From RUG11237 sp964450185 (GTDB taxonomy: Bacteria > Bacillota > Clostridia > Lachnospirales > Lachnospiraceae), in NCBI GenBank assembly GCA_964450185.1, contig CAYVCL010000104.1:1-8078 (forward strand): a DNA stretch of 8,078 nt, given 5' to 3'. How positions within the stretch are numbered: the first letter of the stretch is position 1; each line of letters opens with the position of its first letter. Below, one piece after another: positions 1 through 6,266 of this stretch. A model generated the notes under the pieces. It was not told the origin of the DNA and searched no databases. It worked only from the letters and a program-made list of their open reading frames with translations. The position numbers were made by a program, and so were the translations under genes.

Positions 1-95
1 TTCACATCTGTTCTATATAGTATGTTTTCTTATCTAAATGACATTGTATGAGCGTTCTGGTAACCAATCCCTTTGAATTTTTATCCATGCAACCG

Positions 96-124
96 TTGAA
101 AAGAAAATCCGTATGGTGTAGAAT
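96..124 (+). promoter_or_regulatory. Predicted sigma-A promoter of ddl-murF
   Basis: A -35 TTGAAA (96-101) and a -10 TAGAAT (119-124) are separated by exactly 17 bases. Each hexamer is one base off consensus. Transcription would start near 131, leaving a leader of roughly 27 bases before the ddl start codon. The rest of 1-157 shows no open gene and no recognisable riboswitch, so this is the likely main promoter of the two-gene unit. The call rests on motif and spacing only. Confidence 0.7.
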
Positions 125-157
125 ATTTACATCAATCAATAGAAGGGAAGAACAAAC

Positions 158-1201
158 ATGAAAATCATCGTATTAGCCGGGGGTACCAGTACAGAGAGAG
201 AGGTTTCTTTAAATTCGGGAAAGATGGTCTGTAAGGCACTTCGCAGCAAAGGTCATCAGGCTGTGTTATTAGATGTATTTATGGGATATGAAAGTGAAAA
301 TCCTATGGAATTGTACCAGACACAGACAGATGTAGATGCAGCGGCAGAAGCTCTTAGTGGAAGAATGGAAGAAGTAGAAAAACTGGTGAAAGAGAGAAAG
401 GAAGCAAGAAAAAGTTTCTTTGGACCAAATGTACTTACTCTTTGCAAAGATGCAGATGTGGCATTTATGGCGCTTCATGGACAGAATGGAGAAGACGGGA
501 AAATTCAGGCAGCCTTTGATTTGTTAGGAATTGCTTATACAGGTGCAGGATATTTGGGAAGTGCTTTGGCAATGGATAAGGGATTGTCAAAACAGATTTT
601 CATTCATTACAATGTACCAACTCCGAAATCTGTATTATTTACCAAAGAAAATCCAATCAAAGAAATGCCATTTGCCGGAGCTGTTGTAAAGCCATGTTGT
701 GGTGGTTCCAGTGTGGGCGTTACCATTGCAAAAACACAGGAAGAGTACGACAAAGCTTTAGAAGCCGCATTCTCACTGGAAAATGAAGTGCTGGTAGAAG
801 AATATGTGAGCGGTAGAGAATTTTCTATTGGTGTTATGAATGGTCGGGCATTACCGGTAATTGAAATTGAACCCCTAGAAGGCTTTTACGATTATACCAA
901 TAAATATCAGGCAGGTAAAACCAAAGAAACATGTCCGGCAAACTTACCTGAAGATATTACGAAAAAACTGCAAAAAGAAGCAGAACATGCGTACAAGGCA
1001 TTGAAATTACAGGTATATGCAAGAATTGATTTTCTGTTAGGTGAAAATAATAATATATATTGTCTGGAAGCAAATACGTTACCTGGCATGACAGCTACCA
1101 GCCTGTTGCCACAGGAAGCAGCGGCAGAAGGTGTATCCTTTGAAGAATTATGCGAAAAAATCGTGATGGATTCTCTGGCAGTTTCCAAGGAAAGAATGTA
1201 G
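158..1201 (+). CDS. ddl: D-alanine--D-alanine ligase (Ddl)
   Basis: This cytoplasmic ATP-grasp ligase joins two D-alanines using ATP, giving the dipeptide that MurF adds to the peptidoglycan precursor. The 347-residue product shows the family landmarks in order: N-terminal GGTSTEREVSLNSG (8-21), HGQNGEDG (107-114), YTGAGYLGSALAMDK (127-141), VKPCCGGSSVGV (177-188), the omega-loop YDYTNKY (244-250), RIDF (289-292) and LEANTLPGMT (303-312). By alignment to E. coli DdlB, E13 and Y250 match E15 and Y216, and D291, E304 and N306 match the magnesium ligands D257, E270 and N272. The omega-loop Tyr favours D-Ala over D-Lac as acceptor product, so this is not a Van-type ligase. It is about 40 residues longer than DdlB because of a charged insert around 44-92. 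The ATG at 158 follows an AGAAGGGAAG Shine-Dalgarno (141-150). The stop lies inside the murF Shine-Dalgarno, which indicates co-transcription and probably translational coupling. Confidence 0.96.
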   Translation: MKIIVLAGGTSTEREVSLNSGKMVCKALRSKGHQAVLLDVFMGYESENPMELYQTQTDVDAAAEALSGRMEEVEKLVKERKEARKSFFGPNVLTLCKDADVAFMALHGQNGEDGKIQAAFDLLGIAYTGAGYLGSALAMDKGLSKQIFIHYNVPTPKSVLFTKENPIKEMPFAGAVVKPCCGGSSVGVTIAKTQEEYDKALEAAFSLENEVLVEEYVSGREFSIGVMNGRALPVIEIEPLEGFYDYTNKYQAGKTKETCPANLPEDITKKLQKEAEHAYKALKLQVYARIDFLLGENNNIYCLEANTLPGMTATSLLPQEAAAEGVSFEELCEKIVMDSLAVSKERM

Positions 1202-1207
1202 GAGGGA
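1200..1207 (+). promoter_or_regulatory. murF ribosome binding site overlapping the ddl stop
   Basis: AGGAGGGA (1200-1207) lies three bases before the murF ATG at 1211 and begins within the TAG stop of ddl (1199-1201). A ribosome terminating on ddl therefore sits on the murF Shine-Dalgarno, the usual arrangement for translational coupling. Confidence 0.8.
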
Positions 1208-1210
1208 ATT

Positions 1211-2572
1211 ATGCAGCTTACCGTAGAAAGAATTGCAGAATTTTGTAAGGGAACTGTAATTGGAGAGAAAGAAAAAATCGTGACAGACATTACGTTGGAC
1301 AGCCGAAAAGCAACCCAAGGAAGTATGTTTGTGGCAGTTCAGGGTGAAAAGGTAGACGGCCATAAGTTTGTAAATGCGACTTATCAGCAAGGTGCGGTGT
1401 GTGCTTTGGTAGAAAAAGCAGAGGGAATTCAGGGAACTTATATTTTAGTGGATTCTACCTTGCAGGCAATTAAGGATATTGCGGAAGGATATCGCAAGAC
1501 ACTGAAAGCCAAAGTAGTTGGAATTACCGGTAGTGTGGGGAAAACAAGTACCAAAGAAATGGTGGCTTCCATACTGGAACAAAAGTATAAAGTTACCAAA
1601 ACCTTAGGAAATTTCAACAATGAAATCGGACTGCCAATTACCGTATTTCGAGTGCAGGAAGACGATGATATTGCCATTTTGGAAATGGGTATCAGTGATT
1701 TTGGAGAAATGAGCCGCCTTACGAAAATTGCACAACCGGATTTGTGCATTATCACCAATATCGGACAGTGCCATTTGGAAAACTTAGGTGACAGAGATGG
1801 CGTTTTAAAAGCAAAAACAGAGATTTTCGAAGGATTGCAGGAACAGGGCAGTGTTATTTTAAACGGTGATGATGATAAGCTTCGCACCATAAAAGAAGTG
1901 AAGGGAAACAGCCCGAAATTCTTTAGTGCAAGTGATTCTGGGGAAAACTTCTGCTCTGCAAAAAATATTGTGGATAAAGGCATGGAAGGCACAGAGCTTA
2001 CGTTAGCCTTTGCAGATGGAGAAAATATAGATGTACATATTCCGATTGCAGGAGGACATATGGTATCCAATGCCTTAGCAGGTGCCATTGCAGGAAAGCT
2101 GTTAGGCTTGAACGCAGAAGAAATAAAGGCAGGTATCGAAAGCTACCAGTCCATTGCAGGAAGAAACAACACCATCAAAACAGAGCGTTTTACCATCTTA
2201 GATGACTGCTACAATGCAAATCCAATGTCAATGAAAGCCGCTGTTGATATTATTGCAAAATCAAAAGGCAGAAAAGTTGCAATTTTAGGTGACATGTTTG
2301 AATTGGGAGAAGAAGAACTGAAACTGCACGGTGAAGTGGGAAGTTACGCAGGAGAAAAAGACATAGATTTACTTGTCTGCGTGGGAGAACGTTCCAAATA
2401 CATGGCAGAAGAGGCAAGAAAAACTTCCAAAGGAGTTGTGCTTCATTACGAAACAAGAGAAGAAGTGTTAAAAGAAATCGCTCCACTGTTAAAACAGGGA
2501 GATACCATAGTAATCAAAGCATCCCACGGAATGGGATTTGATAAAATTGTAGAACATTTGCAAACTATATAA
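1211..2572 (+). CDS. murF: UDP-N-acetylmuramoyl-tripeptide--D-alanyl-D-alanine ligase (MurF)
   Basis: MurF catalyses the last cytoplasmic step of muropeptide assembly, ligating the Ddl product D-Ala-D-Ala to the UDP-MurNAc-tripeptide with ATP. The 453-residue length is typical. Visible in order: an N-terminal uridine-binding domain with TLDSRKATQGSMFVA (28-42); the ATP-binding P-loop GITGSVGKTSTKE (104-116); TLGNFNNEIGLP (131-142), the usual MurF signature; EMG (158-160); NIGQCHLENLG (183-193); AKTEIFEG (201-208), whose Lys202 aligns with the carbamylated lysine of Mur ligases; DDCYNANPMSMKAA (331-344); LGDMFELGEE (359-368); and a C-terminal KASHGMGFDKIVE (436-448), corresponding to the family KGSRGM motif. 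No key motif is missing. It sits nine bases downstream of ddl, its pathway partner. Transcription probably ends at the hairpin immediately after the stop. Confidence 0.97.
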   Translation: MQLTVERIAEFCKGTVIGEKEKIVTDITLDSRKATQGSMFVAVQGEKVDGHKFVNATYQQGAVCALVEKAEGIQGTYILVDSTLQAIKDIAEGYRKTLKAKVVGITGSVGKTSTKEMVASILEQKYKVTKTLGNFNNEIGLPITVFRVQEDDDIAILEMGISDFGEMSRLTKIAQPDLCIITNIGQCHLENLGDRDGVLKAKTEIFEGLQEQGSVILNGDDDKLRTIKEVKGNSPKFFSASDSGENFCSAKNIVDKGMEGTELTLAFADGENIDVHIPIAGGHMVSNALAGAIAGKLLGLNAEEIKAGIESYQSIAGRNNTIKTERFTILDDCYNANPMSMKAAVDIIAKSKGRKVAILGDMFELGEEELKLHGEVGSYAGEKDIDLLVCVGERSKYMAEEARKTSKGVVLHYETREEVLKEIAPLLKQGDTIVIKASHGMGFDKIVEHLQTI

Positions 2573-2630
2573 AAATAAGCCATTCGTTCCAGAACCCGAA
2601 TGAAAGGGGGATGAAGCGGATGGCTTATTT
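2573..2630. terminator. Hairpin terminator between convergent murF and plsC
   Basis: AAATAAGCCAT (2573-2583) is a perfect 11-bp inverted repeat of ATGGCTTATTT (2620-2630). Read as plus-strand RNA the stem extends inward to 2588/2615 with two G-U pairs, and the loop is about 26 bases. The repeat starts directly after the murF TAA and ends 4 bases from the plsC stop, so it can serve both genes. The U-rich tail is better on the minus strand (GCTTATTTTTATAT) than on the plus strand (TTATTTCGTATT). Termination of plsC is therefore the firmer call and that of murF is probable. Confidence 0.7.
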
Positions 2631-2634
2631 CGTA

Positions 2635-3375
2635 TTATGAAAGCAAAGCTTTGTTTTTGTCTAACATAGTCTGGATAAGCTCCTGACAATGTGCGCCGAT
2701 AAATTTCTGCTGTTCTTTTGGCAGTTCCTTTGCAATCACCGGTTTGCCGTATTCAATGACAATATTTGTCTTTTTAATGGTAGGGAAATGGGCTTCCCAC
2801 ATACTTGCTGTATTGTTAATGGCAATAGGAACGATAGGGCATCCTGCCTTGGTAGCCATTTTAAAACTTCCTTCTTTAAAAGAAAGTAAAGTTCCTTCTT
2901 CCCCTTTGTTTCTGGTGCCTTCCGGGAAAATACAGATGGAAACGCCATTCTTTAATTTTTCCACACCGTCTAAAATAGTCTGCAATCCCTTTTTAACATC
3001 AGTTCTGTCCATAAACAGGCAGTGGAGATAGCGCATCCAAGTGCTTAACAGAGGAATTTTTTCCATTTCCTTTTTTGCAATATAACCGGTAGGACGTGGA
3101 ACTCTTACATAAGTAACTAAAATATCGAAAAAGCTTCTGTGGTTTGCCACGTAAAGCACCGGAGTATCTTTTGGTACATTTTCTTCGCCCAGAACTGTAA
3201 TTTTTACACCTGTTTCCCATAAAATCAGAGAAAAAGCTCCATTTACAATTTTTAAAGAACTTCTGGATTTCAGATCCGGGTTAAATTTTCCAATCACCCA
3301 TTCCACCAGTGCCACAGGTATAGCCAGCACTAGAAATCCAATAACTGTCAAACATACAATTAAAAATCGAATCAT
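2635..3375 (-). CDS. plsC: 1-acyl-sn-glycerol-3-phosphate acyltransferase (PlsC family)
   Basis: This is a membrane-associated acyltransferase, expected to add the second fatty acid to lysophosphatidic acid to form phosphatidic acid, the precursor of all membrane phospholipids. The 246 residues begin with a hydrophobic, probably membrane-anchoring segment (about 4-28). The LPLAT block follows: the catalytic HX4D motif NHRSFFD (78-84; H79 and D84), KKEMEKIPLLSTWM (101-114), FMDRTD (121-126), the phosphate-binding FPEGTR (150-155), and CPIVPIAI (179-186). Length and motif order match PlsC. The ATG at 3375 is supported by GAGGTG (3387-3382), six bases upstream. The gene is monocistronic: convergent with murF and divergent from the sporulation unit, with its own promoter and terminator. 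The acyl donor (acyl-ACP or acyl-CoA) cannot be told from the sequence. Confidence 0.92.
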   Translation of the reverse strand: MIRFLIVCLTVIGFLVLAIPVALVEWVIGKFNPDLKSRSSLKIVNGAFSLILWETGVKITVLGEENVPKDTPVLYVANHRSFFDILVTYVRVPRPTGYIAKKEMEKIPLLSTWMRYLHCLFMDRTDVKKGLQTILDGVEKLKNGVSICIFPEGTRNKGEEGTLLSFKEGSFKMATKAGCPIVPIAINNTASMWEAHFPTIKKTNIVIEYGKPVIAKELPKEQQKFIGAHCQELIQTMLDKNKALLS

Positions 3376-3419
3376 ATATTACACCTCGTATTCTCATATT
3401 TGCCGTTGGTAACAATGCT

Positions 3420-3448
3420 ATTATAAGCCAAATTTGGGGAGGTGTACA
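3420..3448 (-). promoter_or_regulatory. Predicted sigma-A promoter of plsC
   Basis: On the minus strand a consensus -10 TATAAT (3425-3420) is preceded, 17 bases upstream, by TGTACA (3448-3443), which matches four of six positions of TTGACA. The start would be near 3412, leaving a leader of about 37 bases. It does not overlap the divergent sigma-E-like promoter at 3462-3490, so the two transcription units look independently controlled. Confidence 0.6.
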
Positions 3449-3461
3449 GCAAAAATTGTAA

Positions 3462-3490
3462 TCATAACCATTCGGAATGTCACATACAAT
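3462..3490 (+). promoter_or_regulatory. Candidate sigma-E (mother-cell) promoter of the lipoprotein-sipL unit
   Basis: CATACAAT (3483-3490) fits the sigma-E -10 consensus (CATACAHT) in full. Fourteen bases upstream lies TCATAAC (3462-3468), matching five of seven positions of the -35 consensus KMATATT. The extended string CATACAATA also fits the sigma-K -10 pattern CATANNNTA, so later sigma-K use is possible. No good sigma-A pair was found here; TTGTAA (3456-3461) is 23 bases from the -10, which is too far. Known biology supports the call, because sipL in Clostridioides difficile is a sigma-E gene. The predicted start is near 3497. Confidence 0.6.
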
Positions 3491-3519
3491 AGTTAAAAAG
3501 GTACAGGGTGAACACGAAT

Positions 3520-3918
3520 ATGAAAAAAATACTTCCCATGATTTTTGCAATGGTTCTTTTATGCGGCTGTTCCGTACAGTCTGATGATAATAAGAAATTA
3601 AATGATTTGGAGTTTACGGTAATCAGTCAGGATGAAATTCCTAAGGAGCTGGCAGCACAGATAGAGGAGGAAAAGGAAAATGAGGTAAAACTTACATATA
3701 GCGATAATGAAAACCTTTATATTGCAAGAGGATATGGAGCGCAGGAAACCGGTGGTTACAGTATTTCCGTGGATGAAGTATACGAAACGGAAAATGCAGT
3801 CTTTTTCAAAACCAGTCTGATTGGACCGGCAGCGGGAGAGAAGACAGACAATAACGCCAGCTATCCTTGTGTGGTAATTAAGATGAAATTAATTGATAAA
3901 AATGTAGTATTTGAGTAG
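3520..3918 (+). CDS. Small lipoprotein with PrcB-like C-terminal domain
   Basis: This 132-residue protein is predicted to be exported and lipid-anchored. The N-terminus is MKKILPMIFAMVLLCGC, with a lipobox LCGC and the acceptor cysteine at 17. A charged linker follows (about 20-60), then a compact domain with ARGYGAQETGGYSISVDEVY (69-88), GP (102-103) and SYPCVVIKM (114-122). This resembles the PrcB C-terminal domain (PF14343), named after a lipoprotein subunit of the Treponema denticola dentilisin protease complex; its function in Firmicutes is not established. A GTG at 3508 opens the same frame, but its only Shine-Dalgarno would lie at the predicted transcript start (about 3497). The ATG at 3520, preceded by CAGGGTG (3504-3510), is preferred. 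The stop overlaps the sipL ribosome binding site, so the two are almost certainly co-transcribed, and a role in the spore envelope is inferred from that context alone. No protease gene is adjacent. Confidence 0.82.
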   Translation: MKKILPMIFAMVLLCGCSVQSDDNKKLNDLEFTVISQDEIPKELAAQIEEEKENEVKLTYSDNENLYIARGYGAQETGGYSISVDEVYETENAVFFKTSLIGPAAGEKTDNNASYPCVVIKMKLIDKNVVFE

Positions 3919-3925
3919 GAGGAAG
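3917..3925 (+). promoter_or_regulatory. sipL ribosome binding site overlapping the upstream stop
   Basis: AGGAGGAAG (3917-3925) begins inside the TAG stop of the lipoprotein gene (3916-3918) and lies just before the ATG at 3928. As with ddl-murF, termination of the upstream gene places the ribosome on this site. This supports a two-gene operon and equal timing of expression. Confidence 0.8.
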
Positions 3926-3927
3926 CT

Positions 3928-5496
3928 ATGGAACTGATTAAAAAAAATATTCACATGATGGTGAATGACAGAAAAGAAATGACACAGATTACCTTGGATG
4001 ATGATATGAATGTGCCTGACAACCGTCCGGACATGATAAATTTAATTCAGCAAAAAGGCGATGTTGTGTTAGAGGAAGTAAAGGCAAATGAAAATCAGGC
4101 ATGGATTAAAGGAAATTTAAACTTTCTGGTAATGTATATCAGCGACAATGAGGAAAGAAGAATACAAAGCATAGAAGGAAAGATTCCTTTTGAAGAATAC
4201 GTTCACATGGAAGGACTAAAAGCCGGTGAGCAGATTCGCGCTGAGGGCGAATTGGAGGATTTGCGCATTGGAATTATCAATTCCAGAAAAATGAGTACTC
4301 AGGCAGTGGTTACCTTGCAGGTAACAACAGAAGAAATGCTAGAAGAAGAAATCAGCGTGGACATTGCAGAAAAGAACGGAATTGAATTTTGGAAAAATCC
4401 TATGGAAATCATGGAACTGCGTATCAATACGAAGGATATGGTTCGTATTAAGGAAGAAATTGCCCTTCCAAATGGAAAAAATAATATCCATGAAATTGTT
4501 TGGAAGGATGCTGCCTTAAATATCAAAGAAATCAAACTGCTGCCGGGGAAAATCAATGTATGCGGTACTGTGAAAATCTTTGTGCTGTATCGTGGTGAGG
4601 GCGATGAAAATAAATTAGACTGGGTAAATGAAGAAGTGGCATTTACCAAAGAATTGGAGTGCAGCGGCTGCAGCGAAGGCATGGTGCCGGATATTCGAAG
4701 CAGGATGCGAAGCTGTGACATGGAGATGAAAGCAGATTATGACGGAGAAGAAAGAATCATTGCACTGGATGCCGTGCTGGATATGGATGTGAAAATTTAC
4801 GAAGAAGAACAGGTAGAGCTGGTAGAAGACGTTTACAGTACAGCCATGGAGTTACAGCCACAGGCCACGCCTCTTCGTTTCCAGCGTCTTGTGGGAAATA
4901 ATATGTCAAAATGCAGAATTAGCGATAGGATGAGAATAAAAGGAGAAGAACCAAGAATTCTGCAGATTTGCAATGGAAGCGGAAAAGCAAGAATTGATAT
5001 GGTAGAAACAGGTGCCAATGGTGTTATGATTGAGGGAACACTGGAAGTTATGGTGCTATATGTGGGTGCGGATGACAATATTCCATTTTACGGAAAAATG
5101 ATACAGATTCCATTTAATCAACAGATAGACATGAATGATATTAAAGAAAATACTGTGTACAAAGTAGAAGTAGGAACGCTGCAAATTAACACAACCATGA
5201 TTGACAGTGAAGAAATAGAAATCAAAGCAGTGATTGATATGTCAGTGATGGCAGTAGATGAATTTGAAAAAGATGTAATTCATGAAATTGCTGAGGCACC
5301 ATTGGATTACGACCGTCTGGAAAATATTGCAGGTATTGTGGTTTATGTGGTATCTGAGGGAGATAGTTTGTGGAGCATTGGCAAAAAATATCTGCTGGGT
5401 GTGGAAGAAATAAAAGAATTGAATCATTTAGAAAGCAATGTGCTGAAGAAAGGCGACCGCCTGATTTTGTGTAAAAATATCAGCACACCGGCATAA
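3928..5496 (+). CDS. sipL: SipL-like spore coat morphogenesis protein (DUF3794 repeats + LysM)
   Basis: The 522-residue protein has no signal peptide or membrane segment. It carries three related beta-rich DUF3794 (SPOCS) units at about 25-135, 175-290 and 325-445; each has a core of the type KGNLNFLVMYI (61-71), CGTVKIFVLY (212-221) and EGTLEVMVLYV (369-379). A C-terminal LysM domain covers about 473-517 (YVVSEGDSLWSIGKKY, then LKKGDRLIL). This architecture and length match SipL of Clostridioides difficile, which binds SpoIVA through its LysM domain and is needed to attach the coat to the forespore in the mother cell. By inference this protein does the same. The absence of a secretion signal fits a mother-cell cytosolic role better than a cell-wall hydrolase role. 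It is second in a unit led by the PrcB-like lipoprotein gene under a sigma-E-like promoter and ends at a strong terminator. The symbol is by architecture; orthology was not tested. Confidence 0.88.
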   Translation: MELIKKNIHMMVNDRKEMTQITLDDDMNVPDNRPDMINLIQQKGDVVLEEVKANENQAWIKGNLNFLVMYISDNEERRIQSIEGKIPFEEYVHMEGLKAGEQIRAEGELEDLRIGIINSRKMSTQAVVTLQVTTEEMLEEEISVDIAEKNGIEFWKNPMEIMELRINTKDMVRIKEEIALPNGKNNIHEIVWKDAALNIKEIKLLPGKINVCGTVKIFVLYRGEGDENKLDWVNEEVAFTKELECSGCSEGMVPDIRSRMRSCDMEMKADYDGEERIIALDAVLDMDVKIYEEEQVELVEDVYSTAMELQPQATPLRFQRLVGNNMSKCRISDRMRIKGEEPRILQICNGSGKARIDMVETGANGVMIEGTLEVMVLYVGADDNIPFYGKMIQIPFNQQIDMNDIKENTVYKVEVGTLQINTTMIDSEEIEIKAVIDMSVMAVDEFEKDVIHEIAEAPLDYDRLENIAGIVVYVVSEGDSLWSIGKKYLLGVEEIKELNHLESNVLKKGDRLILCKNISTPA

Positions 5497-5530
5497 AGTA
5501 AACCCCATGGTTCTCCATGGGGTTACTTTT
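5495..5530. terminator. Strong bidirectional intrinsic terminator
   Basis: AACCCCATGG (5501-5510) and CCATGGGGTT (5515-5524) form a perfect 10-bp stem with a TTCT loop. Past one bulged A (5500) the stem continues through AAAGT pairing with ACTTT (5495-5499 with 5525-5529). The plus strand runs into a TTTT tract, giving an intrinsic terminator for sipL that overlaps the last bases of its stop codon. Read on the minus strand the tail is TTTACTTTATG, so the same hairpin can end the convergent 5543-6142 gene. Confidence 0.88.
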
Positions 5531-5542
5531 AGTTAAAATCAA

Positions 5543-6142
5543 TTAAGCTTCTATATTGTTTACAGTTCCATTTGCTTCGTTGCGCCATGCTTCAAATTTT
5601 TCCATGACAGCATCGTAAGTTTTCTGGCTGATTTCCGGAAGTTCTTTTCCCCAGGATTTGGTTGCTTCGGAAAAGCCCTTTTCAAAAGCTTCCTGCATCT
5701 GGTCGATTAAATCCGGATCCCCACCTGTTAAGGCTTTTGCAAAATCGATGATACGGTCAGAAGTCTGTTCTACGCCCCAGTAGCCATCTTCAGAAATATC
5801 TTCCTGAGCCTGTGCTTTGGTAGCTGCGTCTACAGTAAAGTCACCCTTTGCAAGGAATTTCCACATATCATCTGCAGTACCGATGGTCTGGCCCTGTTTG
5901 GTAAGCATCTTTTCAACTAAGCTTCTTAATTGAGCGGTACGAGCTTCCGCATCTGCCTTTAATTTGTCAATGGTTGCAGTATCCTGTGTGTAAGTTGCTT
6001 TCGTTGCTTTTGTACTACCTTCGTATACAGCAGAAACTTCTTCCTGTGCAGTAGTAGTGGTTGTAGTAGTTTTTGCTTTATCTGCAACAGTGGTCTGAGT
6101 TGTCTGTGTATAGGTTGCATCGCTAATTCCATTTACATTCAT
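5543..6142 (-). CDS. Conserved hypothetical protein, Thr-rich N-terminus
   Basis: The product is unrecognised by function. The 199 residues start at the ATG at 6142, chosen because a perfect AAGGAGG lies seven bases upstream (6156-6150); an in-frame ATG at 6217 would add 25 residues and lacks such a site. The N-terminus is Thr/Gln/Lys-rich and probably disordered, with a run of seven threonines (25-31, bases 6050-6070). A predicted helical, possibly coiled-coil stretch follows (about 55-85), then a well-ordered C-terminal part: GYWGVEQTSDRIIDFAKAL (120-138), GGDP (140-143), GFSEATKSWGKELPEISQKT (157-176) and a final amphipathic helix. There is no signal peptide, membrane segment, sortase motif or catalytic signature. 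The GVEQTSDRI..FA pattern reminds me of a domain found in many bacteria and sometimes misnamed as a hydrogenase component (DUF5610-like), but I cannot confirm that. It is flanked by convergent sipL and divergent ispE and appears monocistronic. Confidence 0.82.
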   Translation of the reverse strand: MNVNGISDATYTQTTQTTVADKAKTTTTTTTAQEEVSAVYEGSTKATKATYTQDTATIDKLKADAEARTAQLRSLVEKMLTKQGQTIGTADDMWKFLAKGDFTVDAATKAQAQEDISEDGYWGVEQTSDRIIDFAKALTGGDPDLIDQMQEAFEKGFSEATKSWGKELPEISQKTYDAVMEKFEAWRNEANGTVNNIEA

Positions 6143-6149
6143 AGGTAAT

Positions 6150-6156
6150 CCTCCTT
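6150..6156 (-). promoter_or_regulatory. Ribosome binding site fixing the start of the 199-residue protein
   Basis: On the minus strand AAGGAGG (6156-6150) precedes the ATG at 6142 by seven bases. It selects this ATG (protein MNVNGISD...) over the in-frame upstream ATG at 6217. Confidence 0.85.
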
Positions 6157-6191
6157 GATATAAAACGATACAATGGGTTTCTTTTACTTTT

Positions 6192-6218
6192 ATATCGGAT
6201 ATTTCAAGAGAAAACATA
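6192..6218 (-). promoter_or_regulatory. Possible sigma-D (sigma-28)-like promoter of the 199-residue protein gene
   Basis: Reading the minus strand, TCCGATAT (6199-6192) matches seven of eight positions of the sigma-D -10 consensus GCCGATAT. The -35 position 15 bases upstream (6218-6215) reads TATG against the consensus TAAA, so it is weak. No convincing sigma-A pair was found: the nearby TTGAAA (6207-6202) has no matching -10 at 16-18 bases. The predicted leader would be about 44 bases. This is a tentative motif call. Confidence 0.3.
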
Positions 6219-6238
6219 ATACATACCTTTAAATACCA

Positions 6239-6266
6239 TTGATTTTTTGTGGAAAAAGATTATAAT
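6239..6266 (+). promoter_or_regulatory. Predicted sigma-A promoter of ispE-gntR
   Basis: TTGATT (6239-6244) and a perfect -10 TATAAT (6261-6266) are separated by 16 bases. Transcription would start near 6273, inside the inverted repeat at 6267-6289, leaving a leader of about 36 bases before the ispE ATG. It is divergent from the 5543-6142 gene. Confidence 0.75.

Noticed and set aside
158..1201. Van-type D-Ala-D-Lac or D-Ala-D-Ser ligase (glycopeptide resistance)
   Set aside because: The omega-loop keeps the Tyr (Y250) typical of D-Ala-D-Ala ligases, the gene is paired with murF, and no vanH, vanX or vanT neighbour is present.
1438..2088. 216-codon open frame on the minus strand inside murF
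   Set aside because: It is antisense to a certain gene, low in complexity (Ser/Phe/Ile-rich), has no ribosome binding site or domain, and is the expected shadow of AT-rich coding DNA.
2744..3031. 95-codon open frame on the plus strand opposite plsC
   Set aside because: It lies entirely antisense to plsC, with no ribosome binding site and no recognisable motif.
3508..3519. GTG at 3508 as start of the PrcB-like lipoprotein
   Set aside because: Its only Shine-Dalgarno (AAAAGG, 3496-3501) coincides with the predicted transcript start. The ATG at 3520 gives a standard lipoprotein signal beginning MKK.
3928..5496. LysM protein as a secreted cell-wall hydrolase or SafA-type protein
   Set aside because: There is no signal peptide and no catalytic domain, and the LysM is C-terminal after three DUF3794 units, which is the SipL arrangement.
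6143..6217. ATG at 6217 as start of the minus-strand hypothetical protein
   Set aside because: It lacks a good ribosome binding site, while AAGGAGG sits seven bases before the ATG at 6142; the extension would also translate the proposed promoter region.
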